A stretch of 25,949 nt of DNA from Planctomycetales bacterium. GTDB taxonomy: Bacteria > Planctomycetota > Phycisphaerae > SM23-33. The stretch is taken from contig DAOWOP010000013.1 in assembly GCA_030642005.1 (NCBI GenBank), forward strand, positions 1 to 25,949, in the 5' to 3' direction. Below are positions 8,201 to 15,613 of the stretch, one piece after another (the first letter of the stretch is position 1; each line of letters begins with the position of its first letter). Position numbers and translations under genes: made by a program. The notes under the pieces were generated by a model. The model saw only the letters and a program-made list of their open reading frames with translations, was not told where the DNA came from and made no database searches.

Positions 8201-8914
8201 ATGCCTATGCCGATACCTCCATGGGTTGTCTTTGCTATCGCTGTCGGATTGCTGGCGCTGATTTTCCTCCACAAGATTGTGCGAGTGGTGATAACGGCCC
8301 ATAGGTCGCGAGTGTCCATTCGTCGCCGAGGGCGCCTCAGCGCGTGGGCGCACGCCAAAGGATTGGATTTCGATGCGGCGCCGGACGACGGCATGGCCGA
8401 CTACTTCAGTAACTTCAAGTGCCTCCAGCGCGGGCTGAACCGATTTTCCTGCAACAGGATGGAGGGCGACTGGGGCGGTTTGCCGATAAAGGCCTTCGAT
8501 TATCACTATGCCGCCGGGGCAGGCGAGGATCGGATCGATTATGACTTTTCAGCCGTCATTATAACCAGCGCCGTTTCGCTCAAACCGCTGTACATCTGCC
8601 GCGAGGGCTTCCTCGATAAGTTGACGGAATTAATCGGGTTTGGCGATATTGACTTTGAATCAGCCGAGTTCAGCCGGAAGTTTCGCGTCAAAAGCCCCGA
8701 CAAACGCTGGGCCTACGACGTAATCCACCAGCGGACGATGGAGCACCTGTTGAGCGGTCCCGACGTGGGCGTCCAGTTGGACTTTATGTACATTATCGCC
8801 TGGGGCCGCCGGCGGTTCAGCCCTGACGAGTTTGAGGCCGCCGCCGAATTGGCCCACGGCATACTGGACCGCCTGCCGGAATATCTGGTAAAACGGCAGA
8901 TCGAAGGGTCTTAA
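8201..8914 (+). CDS. Membrane-anchored protein, first of a tandem paralogous pair
   Basis: A 237-residue protein with one N-terminal membrane helix (WVVFAIAVGLLALIFLHKIV), a short basic stretch, then a soluble, probably cytoplasmic domain. That domain begins SAWAHAKGLDF and contains FDYHYAAGAGEDR, FSAVIITSAVSLKPLYICREGFLDKLTE, IDFESAEFSRKFRVKSPDKRWAYDVIHQRTMEHL and ends ILDRLPEYLVK. The following gene (8965-9627) is a clear paralogue over the whole soluble domain, roughly two thirds identical by eye. I do not know a function. The layout recalls DUF3137-type membrane-anchored proteins, which are sometimes near LemA genes, and a LemA gene follows the pair; this is a weak resemblance. GGAG lies about eight bases before the ATG. 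Confidence 0.82.
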   Translation: MPMPIPPWVVFAIAVGLLALIFLHKIVRVVITAHRSRVSIRRRGRLSAWAHAKGLDFDAAPDDGMADYFSNFKCLQRGLNRFSCNRMEGDWGGLPIKAFDYHYAAGAGEDRIDYDFSAVIITSAVSLKPLYICREGFLDKLTELIGFGDIDFESAEFSRKFRVKSPDKRWAYDVIHQRTMEHLLSGPDVGVQLDFMYIIAWGRRRFSPDEFEAAAELAHGILDRLPEYLVKRQIEGS

Positions 8915-8964
8915 GATACTCGGACTCGAATGAAACTTGTCGGCACAGAGGAAAGACTTGAGCG

Positions 8965-9627
8965 ATGGATTCCGGCTTCATTGTTATTATCGTCATTGTG
9001 GTAATCGCGGGGATTGCCTACGCCTTTTACGCCGCCGCTCAACGACGCAAGGAACTGGCTGCGTGGGCGCACGCCAACGGGATGAGTTTCAGCCCGGCCA
9101 AGGACCACGGCTTCGACGACTGCCACAGCAACTTCAAGTGCCTCCGCCGAGGCCACAGCCGATACGCATACAACATCATGACGGGCCAATGGGGCGAGTC
9201 GCCGATAACGGCCTTCGATTACCACTACGCGACCGGGTCGGGCAAGAACCGCTCCGACCACTACTTCTCTGCCGTCATCATCACCAGCGGCATCCCGCTC
9301 AAACCGCTCTACATCCGCCGCGAGGGGTTTTTCGACAAATTGACGGAGTTTTTCGGCTTTGACGATATTGACTTCGAGTCGGCAGAGTTCAGCCGGAAGT
9401 TTTTCGTCAAGAGTCCCAATAAGCGATGGGCCTACGACGTGATCCACCAGCGGATGATGGAATATCTTATGAACGGGCCGGACTTCGGCATCCAGTTCGA
9501 CTTGATGCACATAATCGCCTGGCGAAGCCGGAAGTTCAAACCGGCGGATTTCCAGGCCGCCGCCGAGTTAATCCGCGGCATCCTCGACCGCCTGCCTGAA
9601 TACGTCGTCCGGCAGCAGACCCGTTGA
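8965..9627 (+). CDS. Membrane-anchored protein, second of a tandem paralogous pair
   Basis: A 220-residue paralogue of the preceding gene, 50 bases downstream on the same strand. One N-terminal helix (GFIVIIVIVVIAGIAYAFYAA) is followed by the same soluble domain: AAWAHANGMSF, SNFKCLRRGHSRY, FDYHYATGSGKNR, FSAVIITSGIPLKPLYIRREGFFDKLTEFFGF, IDFESAEFSRKFFVKSPNKRWAYDVIHQRMMEYL. The membrane helices of the two copies differ far more than the soluble parts, so selection seems to act on the soluble domain. GAGGAAAG lies upstream of the ATG. The function is unknown. The pair plus the following LemA gene may form one membrane-associated set. Confidence 0.82.
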   Translation: MDSGFIVIIVIVVIAGIAYAFYAAAQRRKELAAWAHANGMSFSPAKDHGFDDCHSNFKCLRRGHSRYAYNIMTGQWGESPITAFDYHYATGSGKNRSDHYFSAVIITSGIPLKPLYIRREGFFDKLTEFFGFDDIDFESAEFSRKFFVKSPNKRWAYDVIHQRMMEYLMNGPDFGIQFDLMHIIAWRSRKFKPADFQAAAELIRGILDRLPEYVVRQQTR

Positions 9628-9649
9628 GAACAGAAAGAAAAACGTATTA

Positions 9650-9765
9650 CCACAGGCGGCTGTTCGCCGTCCCAAGGGGAGAACACAGAGAGCACAGAGA
9701 TTTTTATTTTGGCAAGAAACAGATTTTTAACTTCTCCGTGGCCTCTGTGTTCTCTGTGGTTCAAT
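9650..9765. repeat. CACAGAG-type inverted repeat with a nested insertion
   Basis: The right arm (about 9735-9763: CTCCGTGGCCTCTGTG then TTCTCTGTGGTT) is the reverse complement of a left arm starting ACCACAG at 9650 and continuing GAGAACACAGAGAGCACAGAG to 9700. The left arm is split by about 23 GC-rich bases (GCGGCTGTTCGCCGTCCC and flank) that can themselves pair (GGCG...CGCC). The stem interior also pairs (ATTTTTA with TTAAAAAT-like sequence). It fills most of the gap between the second paralogue and lemA. A spurious minus-strand reading frame (the widespread NHREHRG type) comes from it. Confidence 0.8.
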
Positions 9766-9790
9766 GAGAATTACAATTAGAGGAGCAGCC

Positions 9791-10360
9791 ATGCCGCCGG
9801 AAATGCCGCTTTACATTATTATCGGAATCGTCCTTCTCGTTGTGATTTGGGTGGTGGCAACGTACAACACGCTGGTGCGCCTGCGTCAGCACGTGCGGGA
9901 GTCGTGGTCGGGGATAGATACGGAACTTCGCCGCCGGTACGACCTGATTCCCAATCTTGTCGAAGCCGTCAAGGGATACGCCGCACATGAGCGGCAGGTG
10001 TTGGAGACCGTTACCGAGGCTCGCAACCGTGCTGCCGGCTCGACCGGTTCTCCGGCATCGCAGGCGAAGGATGAAAACGCCTTCGTCGGCTCGCTTCGGC
10101 AGTTGTTCGCCGTTGCGGAAAATTACCCGAACCTCAAGGCCAGCGAGAATTTCCTGCAACTCCAGAAGGAACTGGCCAACACCGAGGATCGCATCCAGGC
10201 GGCCCTGCGGTTCTACAACGCCAATGTCCGCGACATCAACACTCGCGTCGAGGTCTTCCCGTCCAACCTCATCGCGGGGGCGTTCCATTTCACGAAGGAA
10301 GAGTTTTTCGAGATCGAGGACGCCGGCGTCCGCCTCCCGCCGCAGGTAAAATTGCAATGA
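9791..10360 (+). CDS. LemA family protein
   Basis: A 189-residue protein with an N-terminal membrane helix (PLYIIIGIVLLVVIWVVATYN) running into the diagnostic LemA pattern: YNTLVRLRQHVRESWSGIDTELRRRYDLIPNLVEAVKGYAAHE, then ETVTEARNRA, FLQLQKELANTEDRIQAALRFYNANVRDINTRVEVFPSNLIAG. The body is mostly helical and lies on the side opposite the short N-terminus. The role of LemA proteins is not settled; they are often next to membrane peptidases or small membrane proteins. The start is the ATG at 9791, six bases after a strong AGAGGAG; an earlier in-frame ATG at 9764 lies at the edge of the upstream repeat. Context: it follows the tandem membrane-anchored paralogues on the same strand. Confidence 0.95.
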   Translation: MPPEMPLYIIIGIVLLVVIWVVATYNTLVRLRQHVRESWSGIDTELRRRYDLIPNLVEAVKGYAAHERQVLETVTEARNRAAGSTGSPASQAKDENAFVGSLRQLFAVAENYPNLKASENFLQLQKELANTEDRIQAALRFYNANVRDINTRVEVFPSNLIAGAFHFTKEEFFEIEDAGVRLPPQVKLQ

Positions 10361-10373
10361 GATAAAGTAGTCG

Positions 10374-10397
10374 GTTTAGCCGTCGCCGGTACGGCAA
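10374..10397. repeat. Second copy of the GTTTAGCCGTCGCCGG repeat
   Basis: Bases 10374-10395 are identical to 6552-6573, and both copies follow GTAGT plus a short spacer and are followed by (G/A)AC. Here the second hairpin arm seen at 6588-6604 is missing. It lies in the 110-base gap between the LemA gene and the VOC gene. Confidence 0.75.
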
Positions 10398-10470
10398 CAG
10401 TACATATTAAAGAGAATGTAACCGAGCATGATCAGAGCGGGACAAACAAAAAGTCAAAAGGAGAATCATC

Positions 10471-10818
10471 ATGGGCGAACCTGTTGTGCATTGGGAAATC
10501 GGGGCCAGGGACATCGAGAAGATGCAGGAGTTTTACGGGAGCCTGTTCGACTGGCAGATTCAGAACAATTTTCCCGGCTATGCGCAGGTTAACACCGGCC
10601 AGGAGAGTATCTGCGGCGGGATAATGCAGATAAAAGACGACGTCCCGCCGTACGTTACTTTCTACGTGGCGGTGGACGACCTCCAGGCGTATCTGGACAA
10701 GGCCGAGGGCCTCGGCGGCAAGACCGTCGTGCCGCCCACGCAGATACCGATGATCGGGGCCTTTGCGGTCTTCACCGACCCGGAAGGCCACGGGATCGGA
10801 CTGTTCAAGAAGGAGTAG
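10471..10818 (+). CDS. VOC (glyoxalase/bleomycin-resistance fold) protein
   Basis: A small 115-residue cytoplasmic protein with both halves of a VOC module. VVHWEIGARDIEKMQEFYGSLFDWQI opens the first beta-alpha-beta-beta-beta unit, and YVTFYVAVDDLQAYLDKAEGLGGKTVVPPTQIP...FAVFTDPEGHGIGLFKKE is the second. The DPEGHGIGLF ending and the early His7 are typical metal- or substrate-site positions. VOC proteins of this length include small lyases, dioxygenase-like and unknown-function members; the sequence does not say which. AAAAGGAG precedes the ATG by eight or nine bases. The gene ends in a hairpin shared with the convergent gene. Confidence 0.93.
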   Translation: MGEPVVHWEIGARDIEKMQEFYGSLFDWQIQNNFPGYAQVNTGQESICGGIMQIKDDVPPYVTFYVAVDDLQAYLDKAEGLGGKTVVPPTQIPMIGAFAVFTDPEGHGIGLFKKE

Positions 10819-10861
10819 GCCCCACGGATTGCAATAAAGTGGGCTTCGGGACGCGTGGGGC
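10819..10861. terminator. Hairpin between convergent genes, possible bidirectional terminator
   Basis: GCCCCACG at 10819-10826 pairs perfectly with CGTGGGGC at 10854-10861. The stem starts directly after the VOC stop (TAG 10816-10818) and ends at the stop of the opposite-strand gene. It has no long T-run on either side, so it could stop transcription only imperfectly or through another mechanism. Position between converging genes is the main support. Confidence 0.5.
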
Positions 10862-12927
10862 TACTCTTTCGAAATCGCCATCTTTGCCTTTGCGGCTAGG
10901 GGCGATTCGGGGTATTCCTTGACGATGCGTCGGAAAGTCTTTCGGGCCAGGTCGGCCTTTTGCATTTTAGTGTAGGCGTCGGCGGCGAGCATCAGCAGTT
11001 CCGGCGCGTAGTGGCTGCGGGGGTTGACGCGGACGAGTTGTTCTGCCTGACGGGCGGCTGCGGCGTATTGCTTACGCGCCGTCGCCAGTTTCACACGGAT
11101 GAGCGTCGAAAAGCCCTCCAGTTTGTCGGCGGGGAATTCATATTCCCATTTATCCAGGGCTTCGGCGGCGTCGCCGAACAGTCGCCGGCGGAGGTAGTCC
11201 TCGGCGTGTCGGGCAAGGTCGCCCTTTCGGACGGCGGGTTTCATCTTCGCATCGCCCTTATCAGCCCCGGCTGAACGGTACGCTTCGGCGGCCTTGTTGT
11301 AATTGCCGCGATGCCGCCAGACGTCGCCGATGCCGATCTTCGCATCGCGGATGGCTCGGTGGGTTGTCAGTGCGGCGTATTTCTTGATCGTCTGCGTAAA
11401 AAACCGCATCGCCTGGCCGGCCTTGTCGTCGTCCAGAGCGACTTGGCCGGCGCGGGCGAGCATCTCGGCTGCGATGTCCGGCGCGGCGGTCATCTTCGCG
11501 GCTTTGGCCAGTGCGGCGGCGGCGCGGGCGGGGGCCTTGGCGGTCTGAACGAGCGTATCGGCGTAAATCCCCATCGTCTCGTGCAGAACCGACGCGGGGG
11601 CCTTGTCGCGCGCTATCAGCGCATCACCGGCGCGGATGATCGCGTCATTCATCCCTGCTCGTTTGAGCATGACAACTGCGCCGGCGATGTCGCGCGGGTC
11701 GGCGGCGGTAAAATCATAATTTGAGACGATGCGGGCGTGCCCTGCCGGCGAGTCGAGAAGGTTCTTTGTAACCTTATCCCACGGGCGGGTTACATTTATG
11801 ACGTTGGTCCGCGTGAGCGTTTGGGCGGCGGCCTTGACGGTCAGTGTTACCTTGTAAAGCCCGTCGCGGAGATAGACGTGCTCGCACCGCCGGGTTGAGG
11901 CTTTCTGCCCGTCGCCGAAATCCCAGTGGTACTCGGCCTTTCCGCCGAAACGCCCCTTCAGCAAGGCCTCGAATACGTACCGCTGGAAGTAGCGATTGGC
12001 CAGGAAGGCCTCGCCTGCATGGGCGGGAATAAAGTCGGCGTGCAAGGCCCGGCCATAGCGCTCCAATATCCCCGGTTCAGCCCGGCGGACCGGTGCGAAG
12101 GCGCCTGGCGGGATTTTCCACAGACGCCGGCCGTTCGGCTCGCGCCACGCCGCCACGACTACGGGAGCGCCGCCGGTGCTAACGTGATAGACCTTTAGTT
12201 CGTGCAGGCCCCCGGTCAATTTGATGCGTCCCTGCCTGACCGCCCGCCGATGCGGACGATGATGCCGACCGTTGGAAACTATTACCTTCCCATCGACCAA
12301 CAAAAACGATGCGTCCCGGCTGGTTGTGGAGAAGACATACTGCCCGTCGGCAGGGCAGATAAGATGGCCCGTGAAGATGCTGCATATCCGGCTCTGCGGG
12401 CCGAAGGGATTGTGCCCCACAAAAACGTCTTTGCGGAAGTCCCGGCCAAGGAGTTTTTTACTGCGGTCGAGGATTCGCATGACTTGCTTGAAATCAGCGA
12501 TTCGGCCGCCGGTATATGCCCAGGTCTCCATCAGTACGCCCCGTCGGATTTTCAGTTCCTGCTTTGGCGTCTTGGCCTTGGGATTGCCGAAATAGAGGTA
12601 GTACTTTTTGACGGGTCGGCGTAGTGCGAATGCGACGCGGACGCTGTCGCCCGGTCCGGCCATCAGCACGCGGTGGGGCAGGAGCGTCCCGGTCGCGGTC
12701 GTTATGCGGATGTCGCGCCCGTCGGCGGCGAGAAGCCCGCCGGTGGGCATGGTAACGACGCCGATCTCCTCGCCGGCGAATTGCTTCTTCGGCACATCGG
12801 CAACCGTTACCGCACGCCTGTACCGCCAGTTGTAGTTCCACCAGTGCCCCTGGGCCGATACCGGCGCAGCGGCGACCAACACGGCCGCAACGATGCAACA
12901 ACCTGCCAATGTCGAAATATACCTCAT
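10861..12927 (-). CDS. Secreted DUF2341/PA14/PKD/TPR multidomain protein
   Basis: 688 residues with a signal peptide (ISTLAGCCIVAAVLVAAAPVSAQG, cleavage near residue 26). Domain order by eye: a DUF2341-like domain (about 30-125; NWRYRRAVTV...DGRDIRI...VKKYYLYFGNPKA); a PA14-like domain (about 135-285; ICPADGQYVFSTTSRDASFLLVDGKVIVSNG...GGLHELKVYHVSTGG); a PKD domain (about 320-385; YHWDFGDGQKASTRRCEHVYLRDGLYKVTLTVKA); and a long helical C-terminus with TPR-like units (about 450-688), ending LMLAADAYTKMQKADLARKTFRRIVKEYPESPLAAKAKMAI. The first two domains usually bind carbohydrate or appear in surface proteins; TPRs mediate protein contacts. The whole is likely exported to the periplasm or cell surface. 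No catalytic domain is evident. Confidence 0.88.
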   Translation of the reverse strand: MRYISTLAGCCIVAAVLVAAAPVSAQGHWWNYNWRYRRAVTVADVPKKQFAGEEIGVVTMPTGGLLAADGRDIRITTATGTLLPHRVLMAGPGDSVRVAFALRRPVKKYYLYFGNPKAKTPKQELKIRRGVLMETWAYTGGRIADFKQVMRILDRSKKLLGRDFRKDVFVGHNPFGPQSRICSIFTGHLICPADGQYVFSTTSRDASFLLVDGKVIVSNGRHHRPHRRAVRQGRIKLTGGLHELKVYHVSTGGAPVVVAAWREPNGRRLWKIPPGAFAPVRRAEPGILERYGRALHADFIPAHAGEAFLANRYFQRYVFEALLKGRFGGKAEYHWDFGDGQKASTRRCEHVYLRDGLYKVTLTVKAAAQTLTRTNVINVTRPWDKVTKNLLDSPAGHARIVSNYDFTAADPRDIAGAVVMLKRAGMNDAIIRAGDALIARDKAPASVLHETMGIYADTLVQTAKAPARAAAALAKAAKMTAAPDIAAEMLARAGQVALDDDKAGQAMRFFTQTIKKYAALTTHRAIRDAKIGIGDVWRHRGNYNKAAEAYRSAGADKGDAKMKPAVRKGDLARHAEDYLRRRLFGDAAEALDKWEYEFPADKLEGFSTLIRVKLATARKQYAAAARQAEQLVRVNPRSHYAPELLMLAADAYTKMQKADLARKTFRRIVKEYPESPLAAKAKMAISKE

Positions 12928-12982
12928 CGCTGACTCTTATACTTTAACGCAGCCAGCCCGGCAAAGTTGCTAAAAGACAGCA

Positions 12983-13061
12983 GGGATACAGGAGATGCAG
13001 GGGATAAAGGTTTGAGAATAAAAAACAAAGTTTTATCTCGTGTATCCTCTGCATCCCTGCA
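12983..13061. repeat. GGGATACAGGAGATGCAGG-type inverted repeat
   Basis: The left arm begins GCAGGGATACAGGAGATGCA at about 12983. The right arm ends TATCCTCTGCATCCCTGC at about 13061. They are imperfect reverse complements over about 28 bases (roughly three quarters matching), and each arm is itself made of two degenerate GGGAT(A/G)CAG(G/A) units. The AT-rich loop is about 13011-13033. It fills the gap between two minus-strand genes (12928-13074), just after the transglutaminase-like stop codon. Confidence 0.75.
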
Positions 13062-13074
13062 AATCTTTGTAGCG

Positions 13075-14580
13075 TTACTTTTGGATCGTCGCCTTGACGA
13101 TCTTGAAGTATCCCAATGTCGAGACGATTCCGAAGAAGTCGTCGGGGTCGCCGTTGCCGACGGCCAGCGTGATATGTCCGGCGTCGTACCCGTTCAGCGC
13201 CGCATCGAAGCCGACCCATTTTTTCCCCACCAGCGCACGGTTCCATGCGTGAGGCCCGAAGACGCCCTTTCTGCCGCCGAAACTTTCGACGTACGCCAGG
13301 CCCGTAACGACCTGTGCGGGTATTCCGACGGCCCGGCAGAGAGCGGCGGCCAGAACCGCGTGTTCGCTGCAATCGCCCTGCCGGCTGGCGGCGACCTCGA
13401 CGGCAGAGGCGTAGCCGACGGAGAGGTCCTTCTTTTCGATATAGTTTCGGACGAATTTCTCTATTCGCCGAACGGCTTCGGCGGTGTCTTCAGTGTCGCC
13501 GACGGCCTGGCGGGCCAGGGCCTTTATCTTCTCGTCTTCGCACTGGAGGAAGCGAGTCGGCTTCAGCGCCGAGAGGGCAACTTTGTCTTCGCCCTTGTAA
13601 GGGAACGTTTTCCCGGCCACCGGCCCGACCGGCCTGACTGTAACAATGACGACCCGCCGAAGTTCGCCAAGGGTAACCGTCTGATTGTCCGTGGTGGGAA
13701 TCTTCAGTTTTGCCTTGCCGGTCGGCTCAAGCGTATATGTTATCGCACTGGCTGAACCGACGCCTTTCAGCGGTTCGGGGGGTGAAAGTAAAAGCTTGTC
13801 GAAGAAGTCCGTAACGTCGTTTTTGCTCAACGCGAACTGCCGGCTGCACGCGAGAAGCTCGACCTTCGTGCCGAGCATCGGCATAATGGTTTTCTGGACG
13901 TCGGCGTCTTTGTCCACGTAACTGGTGGAGGTTATCGCGCCGGCGGAGGTTTTCATGACGGTTGTAACTTCCGTTAGTGTTACGACGCGCCCAAGCAGGT
14001 CCACGTCCCTTGCGGTCCCCACGCGAATCTCCGCATCCATAGCCGTCAGCAGCGAGGCGGAAAACGCCCTGGCGGTGTAGGTCGTGCCTTTGGCCAGACC
14101 CTTTTTCTTTTGCAGGAGGCGCAGCGCCTCGCTCATCATTGCTCCCTCCGGCCAGGCCATAATATGTTTCTGGACGCTTTGGCCTGTGGTGGTGGCAACA
14201 TTGACCTTGCCGGCGGCATCGACGGTTCCTTCAGTCGTGGAGGCCGTTATACCAAGGTCCTGAACGGCCTTGAATGCCAACGGTTTGCCGTCGGTTGTCT
14301 CGACGTGCCGTTCGATCTGGCGGACGGTCAGGGCTGTGCCGCCCCGGCTTATCGTGATGACCACCGTCTCGGTGGTGATTACCCTCCCGCCGGCGACCCG
14401 GCGGGCGCGTTTGCTGTATCCGGCCTTCTTGCCGCCAAGGAAGAGGGCGAAATACTGCGTTTCGGCTTTTGGCGCCGGAGCCGTTGTCGCTGCCGGTGCA
14501 GTCGTCGCAGGCGTTCCTGCCGTCGCACCGACCGGAATTAAGATCGCCGTTAGTACACAGATGAGTTTTTGCTTCAGCAT
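13075..14580 (-). CDS. Secreted transglutaminase-like protein
   Basis: 501 residues from the ATG at 14580 (AAAGGGA about nine bases upstream). A signal peptide (LKQKLICVLTAILIPVGATAG) is followed by a Thr/Ala/Pro linker (TPATTAPAATTAPAP). Residues about 45-330 are a beta-rich N-terminal region starting YFALFLGGKKAGYSKR, as seen in planctomycete proteins of this kind. The C-terminal transglutaminase-like core has the Cys-His-Asp triad in its usual setting: GDCSEHAVLAAALCRAVGIPAQVVTGL (Cys), FGPHAWNRALVGKKW (His), GFDAALN (Asp). Members act as cysteine peptidases or amide-modifying enzymes; the substrate is unknown. Longer readings to 14709 would overlap the divergent pgsA promoter region and are unlikely. 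Confidence 0.9.
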   Translation of the reverse strand: MLKQKLICVLTAILIPVGATAGTPATTAPAATTAPAPKAETQYFALFLGGKKAGYSKRARRVAGGRVITTETVVITISRGGTALTVRQIERHVETTDGKPLAFKAVQDLGITASTTEGTVDAAGKVNVATTTGQSVQKHIMAWPEGAMMSEALRLLQKKKGLAKGTTYTARAFSASLLTAMDAEIRVGTARDVDLLGRVVTLTEVTTVMKTSAGAITSTSYVDKDADVQKTIMPMLGTKVELLACSRQFALSKNDVTDFFDKLLLSPPEPLKGVGSASAITYTLEPTGKAKLKIPTTDNQTVTLGELRRVVIVTVRPVGPVAGKTFPYKGEDKVALSALKPTRFLQCEDEKIKALARQAVGDTEDTAEAVRRIEKFVRNYIEKKDLSVGYASAVEVAASRQGDCSEHAVLAAALCRAVGIPAQVVTGLAYVESFGGRKGVFGPHAWNRALVGKKWVGFDAALNGYDAGHITLAVGNGDPDDFFGIVSTLGYFKIVKATIQK

Positions 14581-14707
14581 GATTTGTGTCCCTTTCATTA
14601 ACTCAAGCGCACATTGTAGCAACGGCGCACAAGTATTCCTCGGTTTTAAATTGGAAACCAACCGGCTGCGACGGTTACATTCATACCTGCCGAAAGCAGA
14701 GGCTCGC

Positions 14708-15379
14708 ATGAACTGGAAATTGCCGAATCAACTTACTGTCGGGCGGATCGTCCTGTCGGCGGCGTTCTTCGTGCTGCTGGGGCTGTACGAGCAGGGCGCG
14801 CCGGCGGGGCGCCGGCTTCTGGTCGCCGCACTCGTCCTGTACATCATCGCGGGCATCACGGACATCCTCGACGGGTGGATCGCGCGGAAGTGGAACCTGA
14901 CAAGCGCGTTCGGGCGGATTGCCGACCCGTTTGTCGATAAGGTGCTTGTCGTCGGGGCGTTCGCCATGCTGGCCGGATCCAACTACGCGTTCGACGAGCG
15001 GTTTGTCTGCGAGTTCGAGCGGAACCTTCCGGGTTGGCTTACCGGCGGGATGTCCAGCGGCGTTCAGGCGTGGATGGTCGTTGTGATCTTGGGAAGGGAG
15101 TTTGTCGTCTCAGCCATTCGTGGTTACAGCGAGTCGCAGGGGCAGAAATTCCCCGCAACGTCGGCAGGGAAGATCAAGATGTTCATCCAGTCGGTGGCGA
15201 TCTGCATGGTACTGTTTCAACTGGCAATTTATTCGCCGCCCGCCGTTGGAAAAACGCTCGCCTGGACGATCGTCGTCAGGATCGCCGTGGTCTGGCTGGC
15301 GGTGATCATTACAGTCGTCAGCGGGCTGGCGTACATCGGCAAGGCAAGGAGGCTGCTGCGGAGCGATGGAAAGGATTAA
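14708..15379 (+). CDS. pgsA: CDP-diacylglycerol--glycerol-3-phosphate 3-phosphatidyltransferase
   Basis: A 223-residue inner-membrane enzyme that joins CDP-diacylglycerol and glycerol-3-phosphate to give phosphatidylglycerophosphate. It has the full CDP-alcohol phosphotransferase motif D..DG..AR........G...D...D (DILDGWIARKWNLTSAFGRIADPFVD, about residues 55-80). It opens with NWKLPNQLTVGRIVLSAAFF, as PgsA proteins do, and has further helices to the C-terminus. The N-terminus and REFVVSAIRGYSESQG favour PgsA over phosphatidylserine or cardiolipin synthases of the same superfamily. The start has AGAGG about five bases upstream. A weak promoter candidate lies at 14651 (TTGGAA) with TTACAT 18 bases on. 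The next gene is pgpA, the following pathway step. It is divergent from the transglutaminase-like gene. Confidence 0.95.
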   Translation: MNWKLPNQLTVGRIVLSAAFFVLLGLYEQGAPAGRRLLVAALVLYIIAGITDILDGWIARKWNLTSAFGRIADPFVDKVLVVGAFAMLAGSNYAFDERFVCEFERNLPGWLTGGMSSGVQAWMVVVILGREFVVSAIRGYSESQGQKFPATSAGKIKMFIQSVAICMVLFQLAIYSPPAVGKTLAWTIVVRIAVVWLAVIITVVSGLAYIGKARRLLRSDGKD

Positions 15380-15421
15380 TACTACATCGCAACTTCGCCT
15401 ATACTGAATGGTAGTACGTCG

Positions 15422-15568
15422 CGAAATCCGAATATCGAAATCCGAAACAAATTCAAAATCCCAAATTCGAATGTTCAAAACAGTTACAGCAAAATCTGCC
15501 AAATGGTGTTTTGGGAATTGTAATTTTGGTCATTCGATATTGTTTCGGATTTCGAGATTCGGATTTCG
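15422..15568. repeat. Near-perfect inverted repeat of CGAAATCCGAAT-type units
   Basis: The 29-base arms at 15422-15450 (CGAAATCCGAATATCG...) and 15540-15568 are reverse complements with one mismatch. Each arm contains two direct CGAAATCCGAA units, and the inner flanks (AATCCCAAATTCG... with ...GGGAATTGTAATTTTGG) pair imperfectly as well. It lies in the 234-base gap between pgsA and pgpA. A plus-strand reading frame at 15408-15617 is entirely repeat-derived. The same unit type occurs as a half-element at 3050-3082. Confidence 0.88.
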
Positions 15569-15613
15569 GATTTACAAAATCTGCCTAATGCGATGGATTG
15601 AGATGGATTACAA

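Noticed and set aside
9432..9764. Minus-strand 110-codon frame beginning MNHREHRGHGE
   Set aside because: The N-terminus is a translated CACAGAG repeat and the rest is antisense to the second paralogue gene.
12944..13372. Minus-strand 142-codon frame ending in YPLHLLYPCCLLATLP
   Set aside because: Its end is a translated GGGATACAG repeat and its body is a shifted frame of the transglutaminase-like gene.
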